A stretch of 64,000 nucleotides of DNA from Chitinophaga sp. SYP-B3965 (GTDB lineage: Bacteria; Bacteroidota; Bacteroidia; Chitinophagales; Chitinophagaceae), in contig NZ_WJFD01000001.1 in assembly GCF_009647655.1 (NCBI RefSeq), positions 1,612,001 to 1,676,000 on the forward strand, written 5' to 3'. Positions 28,184 to 37,211 of this stretch are shown here, in pieces (positions within the stretch are counted from its first letter, which is position 1; each line of letters starts with the position of its first letter). The translations under genes and the position numbers were made by a program. Under the pieces are notes generated by a model. That model worked only from the letters and a program-made list of their open reading frames with translations. It was not told the origin of the DNA and did not search any database.

Positions 28184-28297
28184 CATTTCCATAAGGCTAC
28201 TTTTTGAAGGCCTGCGTATAAACAGGAAATCAATTCCTATGCGCAGTTCCTCTATCTACTGGGTAGCAATACCCATGGTTTTGGCTACAAGCGCTTT

Positions 28298-30499
28298 TTA
28301 TTCAAGCGGGCTTAATTGAATTAATTCGTTCTTACTGGTATTAAAAGTAAAGGCCCTGCCTGTTAAGGTGGAGGATGCTGGTTTGTTATTGCGTGTAAGT
28401 TTTACCGCTTTACCCGGCCATGGATTTTCCATCTCGCAGGTACGGCCTTTTTCACTTTGCAGTGTTACATATTCCACACGTCCGTTCTTCAAACTGCTGC
28501 TGATCACAAACGCGCCGTAAGCACGCAGGTTATTAAACTTTGCATCTCTGCTGTGATTCCAGTTCGGGAAAATACGGATGCGGCCTTCATAACTTTGCAA
28601 TAGCATTTCATTGATGGTAAGTGGTACGGCGGACAATGTTTCAGTCCCCCCTCCTGCTGCTGTGATCCAGCCGTTGCGTAATGACTGTGCATTGATACGT
28701 GCTTTCAACTGTTTGATGATCTCATCTGCATCATACCCTACCCGCACTGCTGCAGGAAAACAGGTTTCAATACCATTGCCAAATGTATTTCCCCAGCTGC
28801 CGGGTTCCTGCATCTTGTCTTTCCAGTGAGATACATCACTTAATAATATCGCGTTGAAAGCAGAATCTGTTACAGGCCCGCACACTTCTCCGGGAAGGAT
28901 CAGGCCGTGAATAGAAACTCTTGCAAGGCCCATTGCTCCGCTATGAAAAGGAGAAGGACTTTTCTCTACACTTTTCAGGCGTACCCTGCCATCTATTTCC
29001 TGTGTGGGGAATGGACTTAGGTGCGTGAGGATATGTTGCCATTTAGCCTGCCTTGCCGCGTCTTTATTTAAATAAGTACTTACGTTGATCATGCCTTTGA
29101 ACAGCATTTTAACCAGGCCCAGTGAAAGCGTGGAATTATAATCTCCCAGCATATGGCGCCACTGCCCTTTGTTCTTCAGGTTAGGCATTACTTCTCCGTA
29201 ATGATCATTTTCAATCACATAACGGCCATCCGTGAATTTGAGGTAATCTTCCCAGAAGTCGGCACAGGCTAACAGGTAAGGGTATACTTTTTCTGCATAT
29301 TTTTCATCGTAAGTGCTGTAAAAACGCATCAGCATATTGGCAGCACCGAATACGGCATTGATCTTTTGGCCGAGGAATTTATAACCATGATCGATGGTGT
29401 TTTCGCGGGTACCGTAACGGGCTTCCATTTCATCCGGCGTAAGTGGCCATAACGTGGTGCACAATCCCCTGGGGCCAATACCTACCGGAAAATAGATGCC
29501 CCGCATGTTCAGGAGGTCTTTCGCATGCCATCTCCCCTTTTCCATATAATCCAGCAAGGGCTGATCATAGTTATCAGTAAGGTCTATGTAGTTGGAAGAA
29601 AAGGCTGCCCAGTAAGGCGCCTGGTAATTATAGTTGAGGTGATAATCACCGCCCCATGCGGAAGAATCTTTGGTGATGAAAGGACCCCAGATACCAGGTG
29701 CATATTTGCCTTCCCGGGAAGAAGAAGCAAAAAGGTATTGGGAATTGGTGTAGTATTTTTCCAGCATCGTATCGTTGATCCGGATACTGGAACGTTTCCA
29801 GAACTGATTCCACCATTGCTGGTGTGCTGCTTTCATTTTTTCTACATTTTCTTCTGGTTTGTTCGTTTTTCCAACCGTAACTGTAACGGTCAGTTTTTTA
29901 CCGGGCTGCAATTGTTGATCTCCATATACTTTCATGGCCAGGACCACCTCTGTGGGCCATTCCAGCAGCGGCGTACCGGAAAAGGAACGGGATACCCAGT
30001 TTGGACCTTTCTTTACAACGGCGGTATTCCCTTCCGGTGCCCAGAGATCTAAGTTAACTTTGCAGGTTTTGTTGGTGGTGATCTCTGTGATCACGGTATT
30101 ATGCATGGCGGTAACAAGAGAGTTCACTTCCACCTTCAGATCATTCTTTGTAAAAACGGCATGGATAGCACCTTTGGTGGGCAGCTGTTCTGCGTAATAC
30201 TGTGCATCCTTTAATTCATTGATGATAATATCCAGTCCGCCAGGGAAAGCAATACCTCCTCCGGGATACACGGGGTATGCCCGCCAGAAATCATTCTTTC
30301 CGATGTAAAGTTTCAGGTGTTCCGGTGTTCCTCCAAAAGTGAGGCCTATATCACCATTACCTGCCAGTGGAGCATCCGGTACTTTAGCAGTGGGAACATT
30401 CTGCGGGGCAGACGTATAGACAAAACTATAGTTACCCGGCGTTTGTGCGGCAGCTTGTGTAATAAAACAAAAGCTTAGCAACAGGCGGCTAATTTTCAT
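28298..30499 (-). CDS. Secreted GH95-like glycoside hydrolase
   Basis: A 733-residue protein with a signal peptide (SRLLLSFCFITQAAAQ). The N-terminal beta-sandwich contains DAPLAGNGDIGLTFGGTPE, the GH95-type opening. An (alpha/alpha)6-barrel-like region follows (~240-640; WGPFITKDSSAWGGDYHLNY, KINAVFGAANMLMRFYSTYD, GEVCGPVTDSAFNAILLSDV). Near 630-650 it has INEMLLQSYEGRIRIFPNW, which corresponds to the EMLLQS segment of GH95 alpha-L-fucosidases. It is shorter and more divergent than typical GH95, so an alpha-fucosidase or alpha-galactosidase activity is only a guess. It is divergent from the tandem secreted proteins. Confidence 0.75.
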   Translation of the reverse strand: MKISRLLLSFCFITQAAAQTPGNYSFVYTSAPQNVPTAKVPDAPLAGNGDIGLTFGGTPEHLKLYIGKNDFWRAYPVYPGGGIAFPGGLDIIINELKDAQYYAEQLPTKGAIHAVFTKNDLKVEVNSLVTAMHNTVITEITTNKTCKVNLDLWAPEGNTAVVKKGPNWVSRSFSGTPLLEWPTEVVLAMKVYGDQQLQPGKKLTVTVTVGKTNKPEENVEKMKAAHQQWWNQFWKRSSIRINDTMLEKYYTNSQYLFASSSREGKYAPGIWGPFITKDSSAWGGDYHLNYNYQAPYWAAFSSNYIDLTDNYDQPLLDYMEKGRWHAKDLLNMRGIYFPVGIGPRGLCTTLWPLTPDEMEARYGTRENTIDHGYKFLGQKINAVFGAANMLMRFYSTYDEKYAEKVYPYLLACADFWEDYLKFTDGRYVIENDHYGEVMPNLKNKGQWRHMLGDYNSTLSLGLVKMLFKGMINVSTYLNKDAARQAKWQHILTHLSPFPTQEIDGRVRLKSVEKSPSPFHSGAMGLARVSIHGLILPGEVCGPVTDSAFNAILLSDVSHWKDKMQEPGSWGNTFGNGIETCFPAAVRVGYDADEIIKQLKARINAQSLRNGWITAAGGGTETLSAVPLTINEMLLQSYEGRIRIFPNWNHSRDAKFNNLRAYGAFVISSSLKNGRVEYVTLQSEKGRTCEMENPWPGKAVKLTRNNKPASSTLTGRAFTFNTSKNELIQLSPLE

Positions 30500-30564
30500 G
30501 CGGTGGAATTTGTAATCTGGTACCTAAAGTACAAAAAAAGGGAAGAAATTATTAATATTGAAGT

Positions 30565-31266
30565 ATGAAGCGTAAACTATCTATATACAGTCTCCTGCTG
30601 GTATTATGTACCGGCTTTTCCGCCGGCCCGGGCTCTCCTGCTGAAACATTTGTAACGATGGAGATCTGGGCGATGCATCCGGTTGAACAAAAGTTCGTAA
30701 AAATGGAAGGCTTTCAGTCAGAATTACGGTGTATTGAGCAATACATTATTGAGTTAACATTAAAAACAAACCGGTTAGTTGTAAGCAGTGCAGATCCTGC
30801 TGTTCCGGACAAAGAAACTGTAACTTATGATTCCAGCTATAATTTGATCAATATGGACAACCGTAAGTTTGTCCGTTTTGATACATTCTCTAAAAATGCC
30901 AGCCCTACTGCTTCAGCAGATCTGAAAGAAAAAAAGCAGGGAGTGCAGATGGATGATATAAAGGAATTGAAAGAAGACGCCGTAAGATTAAAAGACACGG
31001 CCATGAATGGTATTAGTTATATGCGTTACCGCGTTCATGAGGCAACGAAAGAAGTCACGGCTTATCTGATCCCGGTTAAAAACAAGGCTGTCTTTTCCAT
31101 GCAAAAAAAGATAGAAACTGCAGTAAACGGCACTATTGTGCTGATAGATTACCGTGATGTAAACACAGGTGATTATCTCCAGATCCGGTTCAAATATGAA
31201 GACAGGGAGATCCCCGCGCAGGAATATGAGATCATTCAGGACTGGATCTCCAAAACAAAATGGTAG
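30565..31266 (+). CDS. Secreted protein of unknown function, first of a tandem pair
   Basis: I do not recognise this 233-residue protein. It has a signal peptide (MKRKLSIYSLLLVLCTGFSA) and a mixed beta/alpha body with no cysteine cluster. It aligns over its whole length with the next gene: shared landmarks are the DSSYNLINMDNRKFVRFDTF stretch, an LKDTAMNGISYMRYR segment, a TAYLIPV strand and the end DWISKTKW. It probably acts in the periplasm or envelope. The pair sits between a GH95-like gene and an FtsX-type permease. Confidence 0.8.
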   Translation: MKRKLSIYSLLLVLCTGFSAGPGSPAETFVTMEIWAMHPVEQKFVKMEGFQSELRCIEQYIIELTLKTNRLVVSSADPAVPDKETVTYDSSYNLINMDNRKFVRFDTFSKNASPTASADLKEKKQGVQMDDIKELKEDAVRLKDTAMNGISYMRYRVHEATKEVTAYLIPVKNKAVFSMQKKIETAVNGTIVLIDYRDVNTGDYLQIRFKYEDREIPAQEYEIIQDWISKTKW

Positions 31267-31289
31267 CTTTACTGCTATCCTCAAGCCCT

Positions 31290-31988
31290 ATGAAAATGAA
31301 ACCTATTGCCTTTTGTTGTTTATTATTATTTGGAAGCCAGGTTCGTGCACAATCTGAAACAATTATCACTGTGGATGTTTCCCTTTCCTTCATGGGGAGG
31401 AATAAGCTGTTGGAAAAAGAAGTGATGCAGAGTTATTTCAGGTGTTACAAGGAATATATCATTGAACGGATCTTTAAGATGGATATGGAGAAAATAAAGA
31501 AACCGGATGATATAAAACCTCCTTTCTACAATGATAGCAGTTATTATTTCATCAATACAGCACTGCAAAAATTTGTGGAGTTTGATGCTTTTGCCGTTTC
31601 GGCAAAAGCAACCTCAGCGCAGGACCTGCCATTGAAAAAACTGGGTCTGCTGATAAAGAACGCCCCTACGCTGGATAGTGCTTCCAGGATAGCAGACACT
31701 ACCATGGATGATATTAAGTACATCCGCTACCGCGCGTTCAAATTAAGAATGGATGGCAAGACGATGAGGGAAATTACAGCTTACCTCTTACCGGTTCCCA
31801 ATACTTCCTCCTACTCCTATCATCGAAAGATCGAATCAGAAGCGCAAGGCAGATTTGTCTGGGTAGATACCCGGGATGTTGGATCACCTCATCCCTCTAT
31901 TACCGTCCGGCTTACCTATGAAACAAGGGAAATCCCACGAAAGGAATGGAAGGTGATGGATAGCTGGATAAGCCGGACAAAATGGTAA
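31290..31988 (+). CDS. Secreted protein of unknown function, second of a tandem pair
   Basis: A product of 232 residues from the ATG at 31290 (MKMKPIAFCCLLLFGSQVRA signal peptide). An in-frame ATG at 31260 lies inside the preceding gene and gives a poorer signal peptide. It is a diverged copy of the preceding protein (DSSYYFINTALQKFVEFDAF, DTTMDDIKYIRYRAF, TAYLLPVPNT and the end DSWISRTKW), so the pair arose by tandem duplication. It starts 23 bases after the first copy. No family is recognised. Confidence 0.8.
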   Translation: MKMKPIAFCCLLLFGSQVRAQSETIITVDVSLSFMGRNKLLEKEVMQSYFRCYKEYIIERIFKMDMEKIKKPDDIKPPFYNDSSYYFINTALQKFVEFDAFAVSAKATSAQDLPLKKLGLLIKNAPTLDSASRIADTTMDDIKYIRYRAFKLRMDGKTMREITAYLLPVPNTSSYSYHRKIESEAQGRFVWVDTRDVGSPHPSITVRLTYETREIPRKEWKVMDSWISRTKW

Positions 31989-32006
31989 GTTGTGGCCGGA
32001 GATGAA

Positions 32007-32030
32007 CGGACACTGTCCGCATACGGACAG
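32007..32030 (+). promoter_or_regulatory. CGGACA inverted repeats upstream of the permease
   Basis: Three alternating half-sites CGGACA, TGTCCG and CGGACA occur within 24 bases; CTGTCCG (32013-32019) and CGGACAG (32024-32030) form perfect arms around CATA. A TGGCA that could be a sigma-54 -24 element lies at about 32072, but its -12 partner (CTGT) is imperfect. The arrangement suggests an enhancer-type operator for the permease. Confidence 0.45.
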
Positions 32031-32112
32031 GCATTTAGATTCAGTTATCTGATTTTCAATCACTTACCCTATGGCATAATTCCTGTGGCCGGTTACCCGT
32101 AAATAAAAAGAT

Positions 32113-34491
32113 ATGCTCAGGAACAATTTCAAGATCGCATACAGGAGTATCTGGAAAGACAGGATCTACAGCGCCATCAATATTGTGGGCCTTGCACTGG
32201 CTACGGCTATCTTTCTCCTGATCATCCATTATGTGCGGTTTGAGCATAGTTATGAGAACATCCATGCCAAAGCGGATCAGATCTACCGCGTAACGCTGGA
32301 CATTTACAATGGTGCTGAATATGTGACCACAGATTGCGAAACCTATCCGCAGCTGGGACCTACCATGCTAAAGGACATGCCCGAGGTAAAGAATTACACG
32401 CGGATTGAGCATGTAGGCAACACAGAAATAAAATATGATAATAAAGGATTTATTGTAGACAAGGTGTATGCTGCAGATTCCCAATACTTCTCCATCTTTA
32501 ATATAGACTTCATCCAGGGAGATAAAAGCAGGGCGTTGACGGGGCCTGATCAGGCACTGCTGAGTGAAACTACTGCCAAAAAGATCTTCCTTGCAGAAAA
32601 CCCTATGGGCAAAGTTTTGCAAGTGGGTAAATTCACCTTAACAGTAGCAGGCATATTTAAAGACATCCCGGAAAACACCCATTTGAAATTCGATCTGTTA
32701 GTTCCGTTCTCTATCGTTACCAAAACAAAGATGGAGAATGACTGGACCAGCAACAATAATTTCACTTACGTTGAATTGGCGCCAGGCGCTTCCCTTACTG
32801 CGCTTAATCAGAAACTGGCTACCTTATCCAAACAGCGGCTGAAGAGTGAAATAATGACCGCAGGGCCTATTAAAGATATTCATCTCCATTCCAAACGCAC
32901 CTACGAGCCCGAACCTCCCGGCAACGCAGGCACCGTGAAGTTCCTGCTGATCATTGCTATCCTCATCCTGGTGATCGGTTCCGTGAATTATGTGAACCTT
33001 ACTACTGCCCGGTCTTCCGAAAGATTGAAGGAAGCTGGTATAAGAAAGGTATTAGGCTCCACCCGCCTGGGATTGATCCGCCAGTTCTTCCTCGAGTCAT
33101 TGATCGTAAATCTGCTGGCCTTTATACTGGCGCTGGCATTAGTTTATATATCCATCCCCTACTACCTGCAACTGGTAGGCAAACCTTTGAATGCAGATAT
33201 CTTTCATGCTTATTCTTTCTGGACCACCTGTGCGCTCCTGTTTGGATTGAACTGCCTGCTCTCCGGCCTGCAGCCAGCCATCATGCTTTCCGCTGTGAAG
33301 CCGGTAGTGATCATGAACAGATCTTCTGCAAGAGGCGGTGCTAAGGGTGGCGCATTAAGAAGAACATTGGTAGTAGGTCAATTTGCAGTGGCAGTGGTAG
33401 TGATTGCCTTTACCATTGTTATTTACCGGCAATTACAATTCATGCGGCAACAGGATAAAGGCATGAACATTGAACAGATCCTTGTGATCAATGACCTGGA
33501 AGATGGAAAGAACGATTCTGTACGGGTAAGCCTGCACGAAGCTATGCGTAATGACCTGCTCAAACTTTCTGCCGCTAAAGAAGTATCTGCAACAGGTGCT
33601 TTACCTGGCGTGGATGCGAGTTACATGAACACCACCAATAACGTCATGCGTTTGGGAGCAGAAAGGAATGGATACAATTTCTCTACGTATGCAGTGGATT
33701 CCAGCTTTGTGCCCATGATGAAAATGACGCTTCTGGCAGGCAGGAACTTCAGCAATAGTGCCAGTAATAACAGGGAAGTATTGATCAATGAAGAAAGTGT
33801 CCGTTTGCTGGGTTTCTCTTCTCCTGAAAAAGCAGTGGGCCAGGTGATCACCTATCATGGCCAGGTTACGGTAATCGGGGTGGTAAAGAATTTCAGCCAG
33901 CTTTCCATGAAAGAAGCCCCGATCCCTATGATCAATTATTATCGTCCGGATGATGCGAAATATATTTCAGTAAAGATCAATACAGATGATGCCGGTAAAG
34001 TAATTGCTGCAGCAGAGAAAGTGTGGCTGGCACATTATCCGGGCAGGGCCTTTGACTACTTCTTCCTGGATCAGTTGTATAATCAGCAATATAAATCCGA
34101 TGTACAATTCGGTCAGATCATTTCTGTATTTTCTCTACTCACCATCTTCATTACCTGCCTTGGATTATTAGGCCTTACCGCACATAATATTGCACGCCGC
34201 ACAAAAGAGATCGGCATCCGGAAAGTGCTGGGAGCCAGCGTAACCGAGATCGTTCATCTTTTTGCCCGGGACTATGTGAAGCTCGTGTTGCTGGCGATGG
34301 TGATCGGGATTCCGATTGCCCTGTGGGCAGAGCAGCAATGGCTGAAGGATTTTGCATTACGTGCTTCTATGCCCTGGTGGATCTTTGCATCAGCTGGTGG
34401 GGTGACGTTGCTGATCGCACTTTTAACGGTTAGCCTGCAATCAGTGAGGGCAGCGCTCGTGAACCCGGTGGATAGTTTGGGAAGCGAATAA
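32113..34491 (+). CDS. FtsX/MacB-type ABC transporter permease
   Basis: A 792-residue inner-membrane protein with two fused permease halves. Each half has a first helix (about 20-40 and 418-440), a large periplasmic MacB-PCD domain (about 41-275 and 440-668) and an FtsX domain of three helices (about 277-400 and 670-785). Conserved coupling segments are ERLKEAGIRKVLGSTRLGL and ARRTKEIGIRKVLGAS. The ATPase subunit is not encoded nearby. Such proteins transmit mechanical force to the periplasm, often for drug, peptide or lipoprotein handling. Confidence 0.92.
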   Translation: MLRNNFKIAYRSIWKDRIYSAINIVGLALATAIFLLIIHYVRFEHSYENIHAKADQIYRVTLDIYNGAEYVTTDCETYPQLGPTMLKDMPEVKNYTRIEHVGNTEIKYDNKGFIVDKVYAADSQYFSIFNIDFIQGDKSRALTGPDQALLSETTAKKIFLAENPMGKVLQVGKFTLTVAGIFKDIPENTHLKFDLLVPFSIVTKTKMENDWTSNNNFTYVELAPGASLTALNQKLATLSKQRLKSEIMTAGPIKDIHLHSKRTYEPEPPGNAGTVKFLLIIAILILVIGSVNYVNLTTARSSERLKEAGIRKVLGSTRLGLIRQFFLESLIVNLLAFILALALVYISIPYYLQLVGKPLNADIFHAYSFWTTCALLFGLNCLLSGLQPAIMLSAVKPVVIMNRSSARGGAKGGALRRTLVVGQFAVAVVVIAFTIVIYRQLQFMRQQDKGMNIEQILVINDLEDGKNDSVRVSLHEAMRNDLLKLSAAKEVSATGALPGVDASYMNTTNNVMRLGAERNGYNFSTYAVDSSFVPMMKMTLLAGRNFSNSASNNREVLINEESVRLLGFSSPEKAVGQVITYHGQVTVIGVVKNFSQLSMKEAPIPMINYYRPDDAKYISVKINTDDAGKVIAAAEKVWLAHYPGRAFDYFFLDQLYNQQYKSDVQFGQIISVFSLLTIFITCLGLLGLTAHNIARRTKEIGIRKVLGASVTEIVHLFARDYVKLVLLAMVIGIPIALWAEQQWLKDFALRASMPWWIFASAGGVTLLIALLTVSLQSVRAALVNPVDSLGSE

Positions 34492-34494
34492 ATA

Positions 34495-34526
34495 AGCGCC
34501 CCGCTTTTACACGAGGCGCTACTTTT
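34495..34526. terminator. Hairpin terminator after the permease
   Basis: AGCGCCCCG (34495-34503) pairs with CGAGGCGCT (34512-34520) with one mismatch, followed by ACTTTTG. It sits between the convergent permease and the duplicated-domain gene; the T-run is short. Confidence 0.55.
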
Positions 34527-34530
34527 GGGG

Positions 34531-36735
34531 TTAAGTATTCGGACATTTATCTGTAACTGAGAATCCTACAGCCTTAATACCATACCATGGGAAAACAGTA
34601 GAACTATCCCTGATCACACGGCTACGTGCAGCCAGGCTTACTGTATATCCGCAATTATCCATGGCTGATACATCTACACTCCATGGTGCATTTTCATCTC
34701 CGTCATCTGTATTATCTGCCAGGTTACCTACATCACCGGCATTCGGCAATGCATCATAGTAACGGCTGGAAGGTGTTGGTACGGTGCCATGCGTATGCGA
34801 AGATGGTTGCAGGTCTAAACTCCACAGTGCGAAATATGGATGTATTGCCCTGAGGTGACCACTTACGGTGTGGTTAGTAGCCGTTTTATCATAGCAATGA
34901 CAATCACCGCCATCTATTACCAGGTCTAATGTCTTCGTGAGATCTACGGATACATTGGCCGTTGTGCTGATGGACATGTGTACGTTGTTGATCACTACAG
35001 AGAAGAGGTCTGCTACCTGTTCATTGCCCAGTGCATCTGTATGTGTGAAACGGATGGTATAATTACCGTCTGTTAAACCGCCGGTGCTCCAGCCTGCCAG
35101 GTAATGGGTTTGATTATACAAACCGATAGCAGGGTTTTCTTTATAAATAAACCAACCATCAGCCGGCGATTGCGGATCACTGAATTCCACATTCGGATCA
35201 GGCGCAAAATCTATCATCTGGAATGTTTCTGCGGTAGATACGGATGCATAGGTGCTGTCTGCCGCGCCATATTTCTTGTACTCTATCTTGTATTTGATGA
35301 TGCCATTGAATCCTGCGCGGTTGATGATACCATGGAAACTTACCCATCCGCCATATGGACGATTGTTATGGGAAGTTGGATTGGTAGTATCTGAATTCAC
35401 CAGGAAGGTTAACGGATGGATCAGATCACGGTCAACGCCACCCACATGTGTCAGTTCTGCTTCTACGTGTGCAGCCTGGCTTGGACGGATCTGTACCACA
35501 GCATCTACCCTATTACCCCAGGTGTTGAGATCATTGGGGTCTGTAGTAGATGGTAAAGATGACCAGGAAAGCACAGCGCGTACCCTGATCACATTAGGTT
35601 GTGCGCAGGTGCGGATGCGGTTGGTGAGATTGATGGGCAGGTCTACGTTGTAGTACAAACCATCTGCGGGGATGTTGTCAATATCGTGTACGGTGATACT
35701 GGCAGTGCCCAGGTATTGATCAAAGATGCCATTGTTATTCCAGTCTGCCCAGAAAGCTACGTGTTCCTGTGAGCCGTTGTGGCAAAGGTCGCCACTGAAG
35801 CCGCTGTTCTTCTTTAGTTTGATCACTGCACCGAGGGTGTCCAGGGGCGTACTTAAGCCTACGCACATCAGTTCCTCGAATGTTACGTCTGCCTGGCTGA
35901 TGGGTTTAAGGATGAAGTCCGTAATGGCCTTTACGTCCACTTTCAGTTTTTGTACTTCAAAGAGGTTGTAACTGCTGAGGGTTTTGAACTTCTTCGCGTT
36001 GGTGATCAGGGGTGCCACGGTGGAATAGAAAGTACGGTGATCAGGTACTTTGGCGCGTTTGTATGCTGCGTAGAAAGTTTCCAGCGGCGGGTTGGGTGGC
36101 TGGGGAATGTGAATTTCCTCGTTGATGTTGATGTGGGCCAGGAAGTCTGGTTTGATCTTTACGTCCAGTGCCTGGAAGAGATCTCCCCAGATAAAACGCC
36201 TTCTGCGTTTCAGCTGGATGTCCACATCTTTTACATTGCCGTAATGCGGGGTAACATTGGGGTCTGTGGAAGGTATCACGTTCCAGGATAATACGGCGCG
36301 GACGGTGGGGATCACAGCCGTGCTACAGGTCAGGAACTTGCGGTACTTTTCATCGTCGATGAAAAGATGCGTCATGTACTTGAGGGGGTGTTGGGGACCG
36401 GCGGGGGCTTCGGAGATGTCTGCCACCTTGAAGCTGGAATAGCCCATGTCCTGGAAGCCGTTACCGTCTTTAAAGTCTACGAAGAAACGTACATACTCTT
36501 TGGAGCCGTTGGAGCAGAGGCCGCCGCTGTAACCGGAGGCCAGTTTGATGCTCACGATGGCTTCCAGTTTTGATTTTTCAGGGTTAAAGCCTACACAAGT
36601 GATCTCTTCCCATTGTGTGATGCTGGCTGCCTTGAGGTCCTGCAGGAAGAATTTGTTGAGCAGGAAGGTCTGGCGGTTGTATAATAGCTCTGAGAGCTGA
36701 GCCGCCGACACGTTGGGGATCTTCAGTTTTTCCAT
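34531..36735 (-). CDS. Unknown 734-aa protein with a duplicated cysteine-containing domain
   Basis: I do not recognise this protein. It has no signal peptide. A ~135-residue domain occurs twice, at ~40-175 and ~283-417. Shared landmarks are EEITCVGF/EELMCVGL, GYSGGLCSNGSKEYVRFFVD against GFSGDLCHNGSQEHVAFWAD, and VRAVLSWNVIPST against VRAVLSWSSLPST, each with three conserved cysteines. Next comes an Ig-like region (~425-590), then a C-terminal part with a CHC motif at 612-614. The beta-rich look suggests binding or structural use outside the cell by a Sec-independent route, or a cytoplasmic cargo. It lies downstream of the RHS operon in the same direction but 150 bases beyond the 85-aa gene. 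Confidence 0.75.
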   Translation of the reverse strand: MEKLKIPNVSAAQLSELLYNRQTFLLNKFFLQDLKAASITQWEEITCVGFNPEKSKLEAIVSIKLASGYSGGLCSNGSKEYVRFFVDFKDGNGFQDMGYSSFKVADISEAPAGPQHPLKYMTHLFIDDEKYRKFLTCSTAVIPTVRAVLSWNVIPSTDPNVTPHYGNVKDVDIQLKRRRRFIWGDLFQALDVKIKPDFLAHININEEIHIPQPPNPPLETFYAAYKRAKVPDHRTFYSTVAPLITNAKKFKTLSSYNLFEVQKLKVDVKAITDFILKPISQADVTFEELMCVGLSTPLDTLGAVIKLKKNSGFSGDLCHNGSQEHVAFWADWNNNGIFDQYLGTASITVHDIDNIPADGLYYNVDLPINLTNRIRTCAQPNVIRVRAVLSWSSLPSTTDPNDLNTWGNRVDAVVQIRPSQAAHVEAELTHVGGVDRDLIHPLTFLVNSDTTNPTSHNNRPYGGWVSFHGIINRAGFNGIIKYKIEYKKYGAADSTYASVSTAETFQMIDFAPDPNVEFSDPQSPADGWFIYKENPAIGLYNQTHYLAGWSTGGLTDGNYTIRFTHTDALGNEQVADLFSVVINNVHMSISTTANVSVDLTKTLDLVIDGGDCHCYDKTATNHTVSGHLRAIHPYFALWSLDLQPSSHTHGTVPTPSSRYYDALPNAGDVGNLADNTDDGDENAPWSVDVSAMDNCGYTVSLAARSRVIRDSSTVFPWYGIKAVGFSVTDKCPNT

Positions 36736-36885
36736 GATTTTTGTTTTTGGGGTGTACTATTTGGGGTGTTTCGAATACTAATCTGGGGCTAATGGAGAAA
36801 GACCGGATATAAAGTTAGGGGAGATGTATGGGAAAGGGATGCGTATTAATACGGGAATGTATAGGGAGATATATTGTAGAAATTA

Positions 36886-37143
36886 TTACTTCATGCGTAG
36901 GTCGTCGGTATCGTCTGCATAATCTCTCTCGTCATCCAAAATTATCCTGTTTGTGCTATTGTCTATAGAAGCAAATACGCGTTCCAACATATTATCCGGA
37001 TGTGCGTTTTCCTTTACTTCGAATACTTCCTTTATCCAGCGGGCTATTTCCGGGCGTGGCATGGGGAGGCCTTTTTGGGCCAGGAGATTGATGATCTCGG
37101 ATAAGTTTTCGGGGGTGTTGATGGTGCCTAACTTTCGCTGCAT
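36886..37143 (-). CDS. Small protein of unknown function (85 aa)
   Basis: A product of 85 residues from the ATG at 37143 (MQRKLGTINTPENLSEIINL). A longer frame to 37215 exists, but a good -7 element lies within it, so the shorter start is preferred. The protein is acidic and helical, with a PMPRPEIARWIKEVFEV stretch and a DDERDYADDTDDL end, and no signal peptide. It might be an accessory or regulatory protein, or a cytoplasmic antidote linked to the upstream RHS tail; there is no direct evidence. No family is recognised. Confidence 0.6.
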   Translation of the reverse strand: MQRKLGTINTPENLSEIINLLAQKGLPMPRPEIARWIKEVFEVKENAHPDNMLERVFASIDNSTNRIILDDERDYADDTDDLRMK

Positions 37144-37160
37144 TTTCTTTTCTTTTTGAG

Positions 37161-37168
37161 CAAAGTTA
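37161..37168 (-). promoter_or_regulatory. -7 promoter element for the 85-aa gene
   Basis: On the minus strand this reads TAACTTTG, an exact TAnnTTTG, 17 bases before the ATG at 37143. No TTG is found at the usual -33 spacing (the nearest is 27 bases away). Confidence 0.45.
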
Positions 37169-37211
37169 GGGGTTGCGGGGATCGGAAATGCTAAGCAACA
37201 ATTAATTAATA

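Noticed and set aside
28208..28250. Possible hairpin terminator between the flavin oxidoreductase and GH95-like genes
   Set aside because: The CTGCG/GCGCAG arms need a four-base bulge and no T-run follows on either strand.
32072..32090. Sigma-54 promoter in front of the permease
   Set aside because: The -24 TGGCA is good, but the -12 part reads CTGT without the expected GC, so it is reported only as a possibility and not as a promoter feature.
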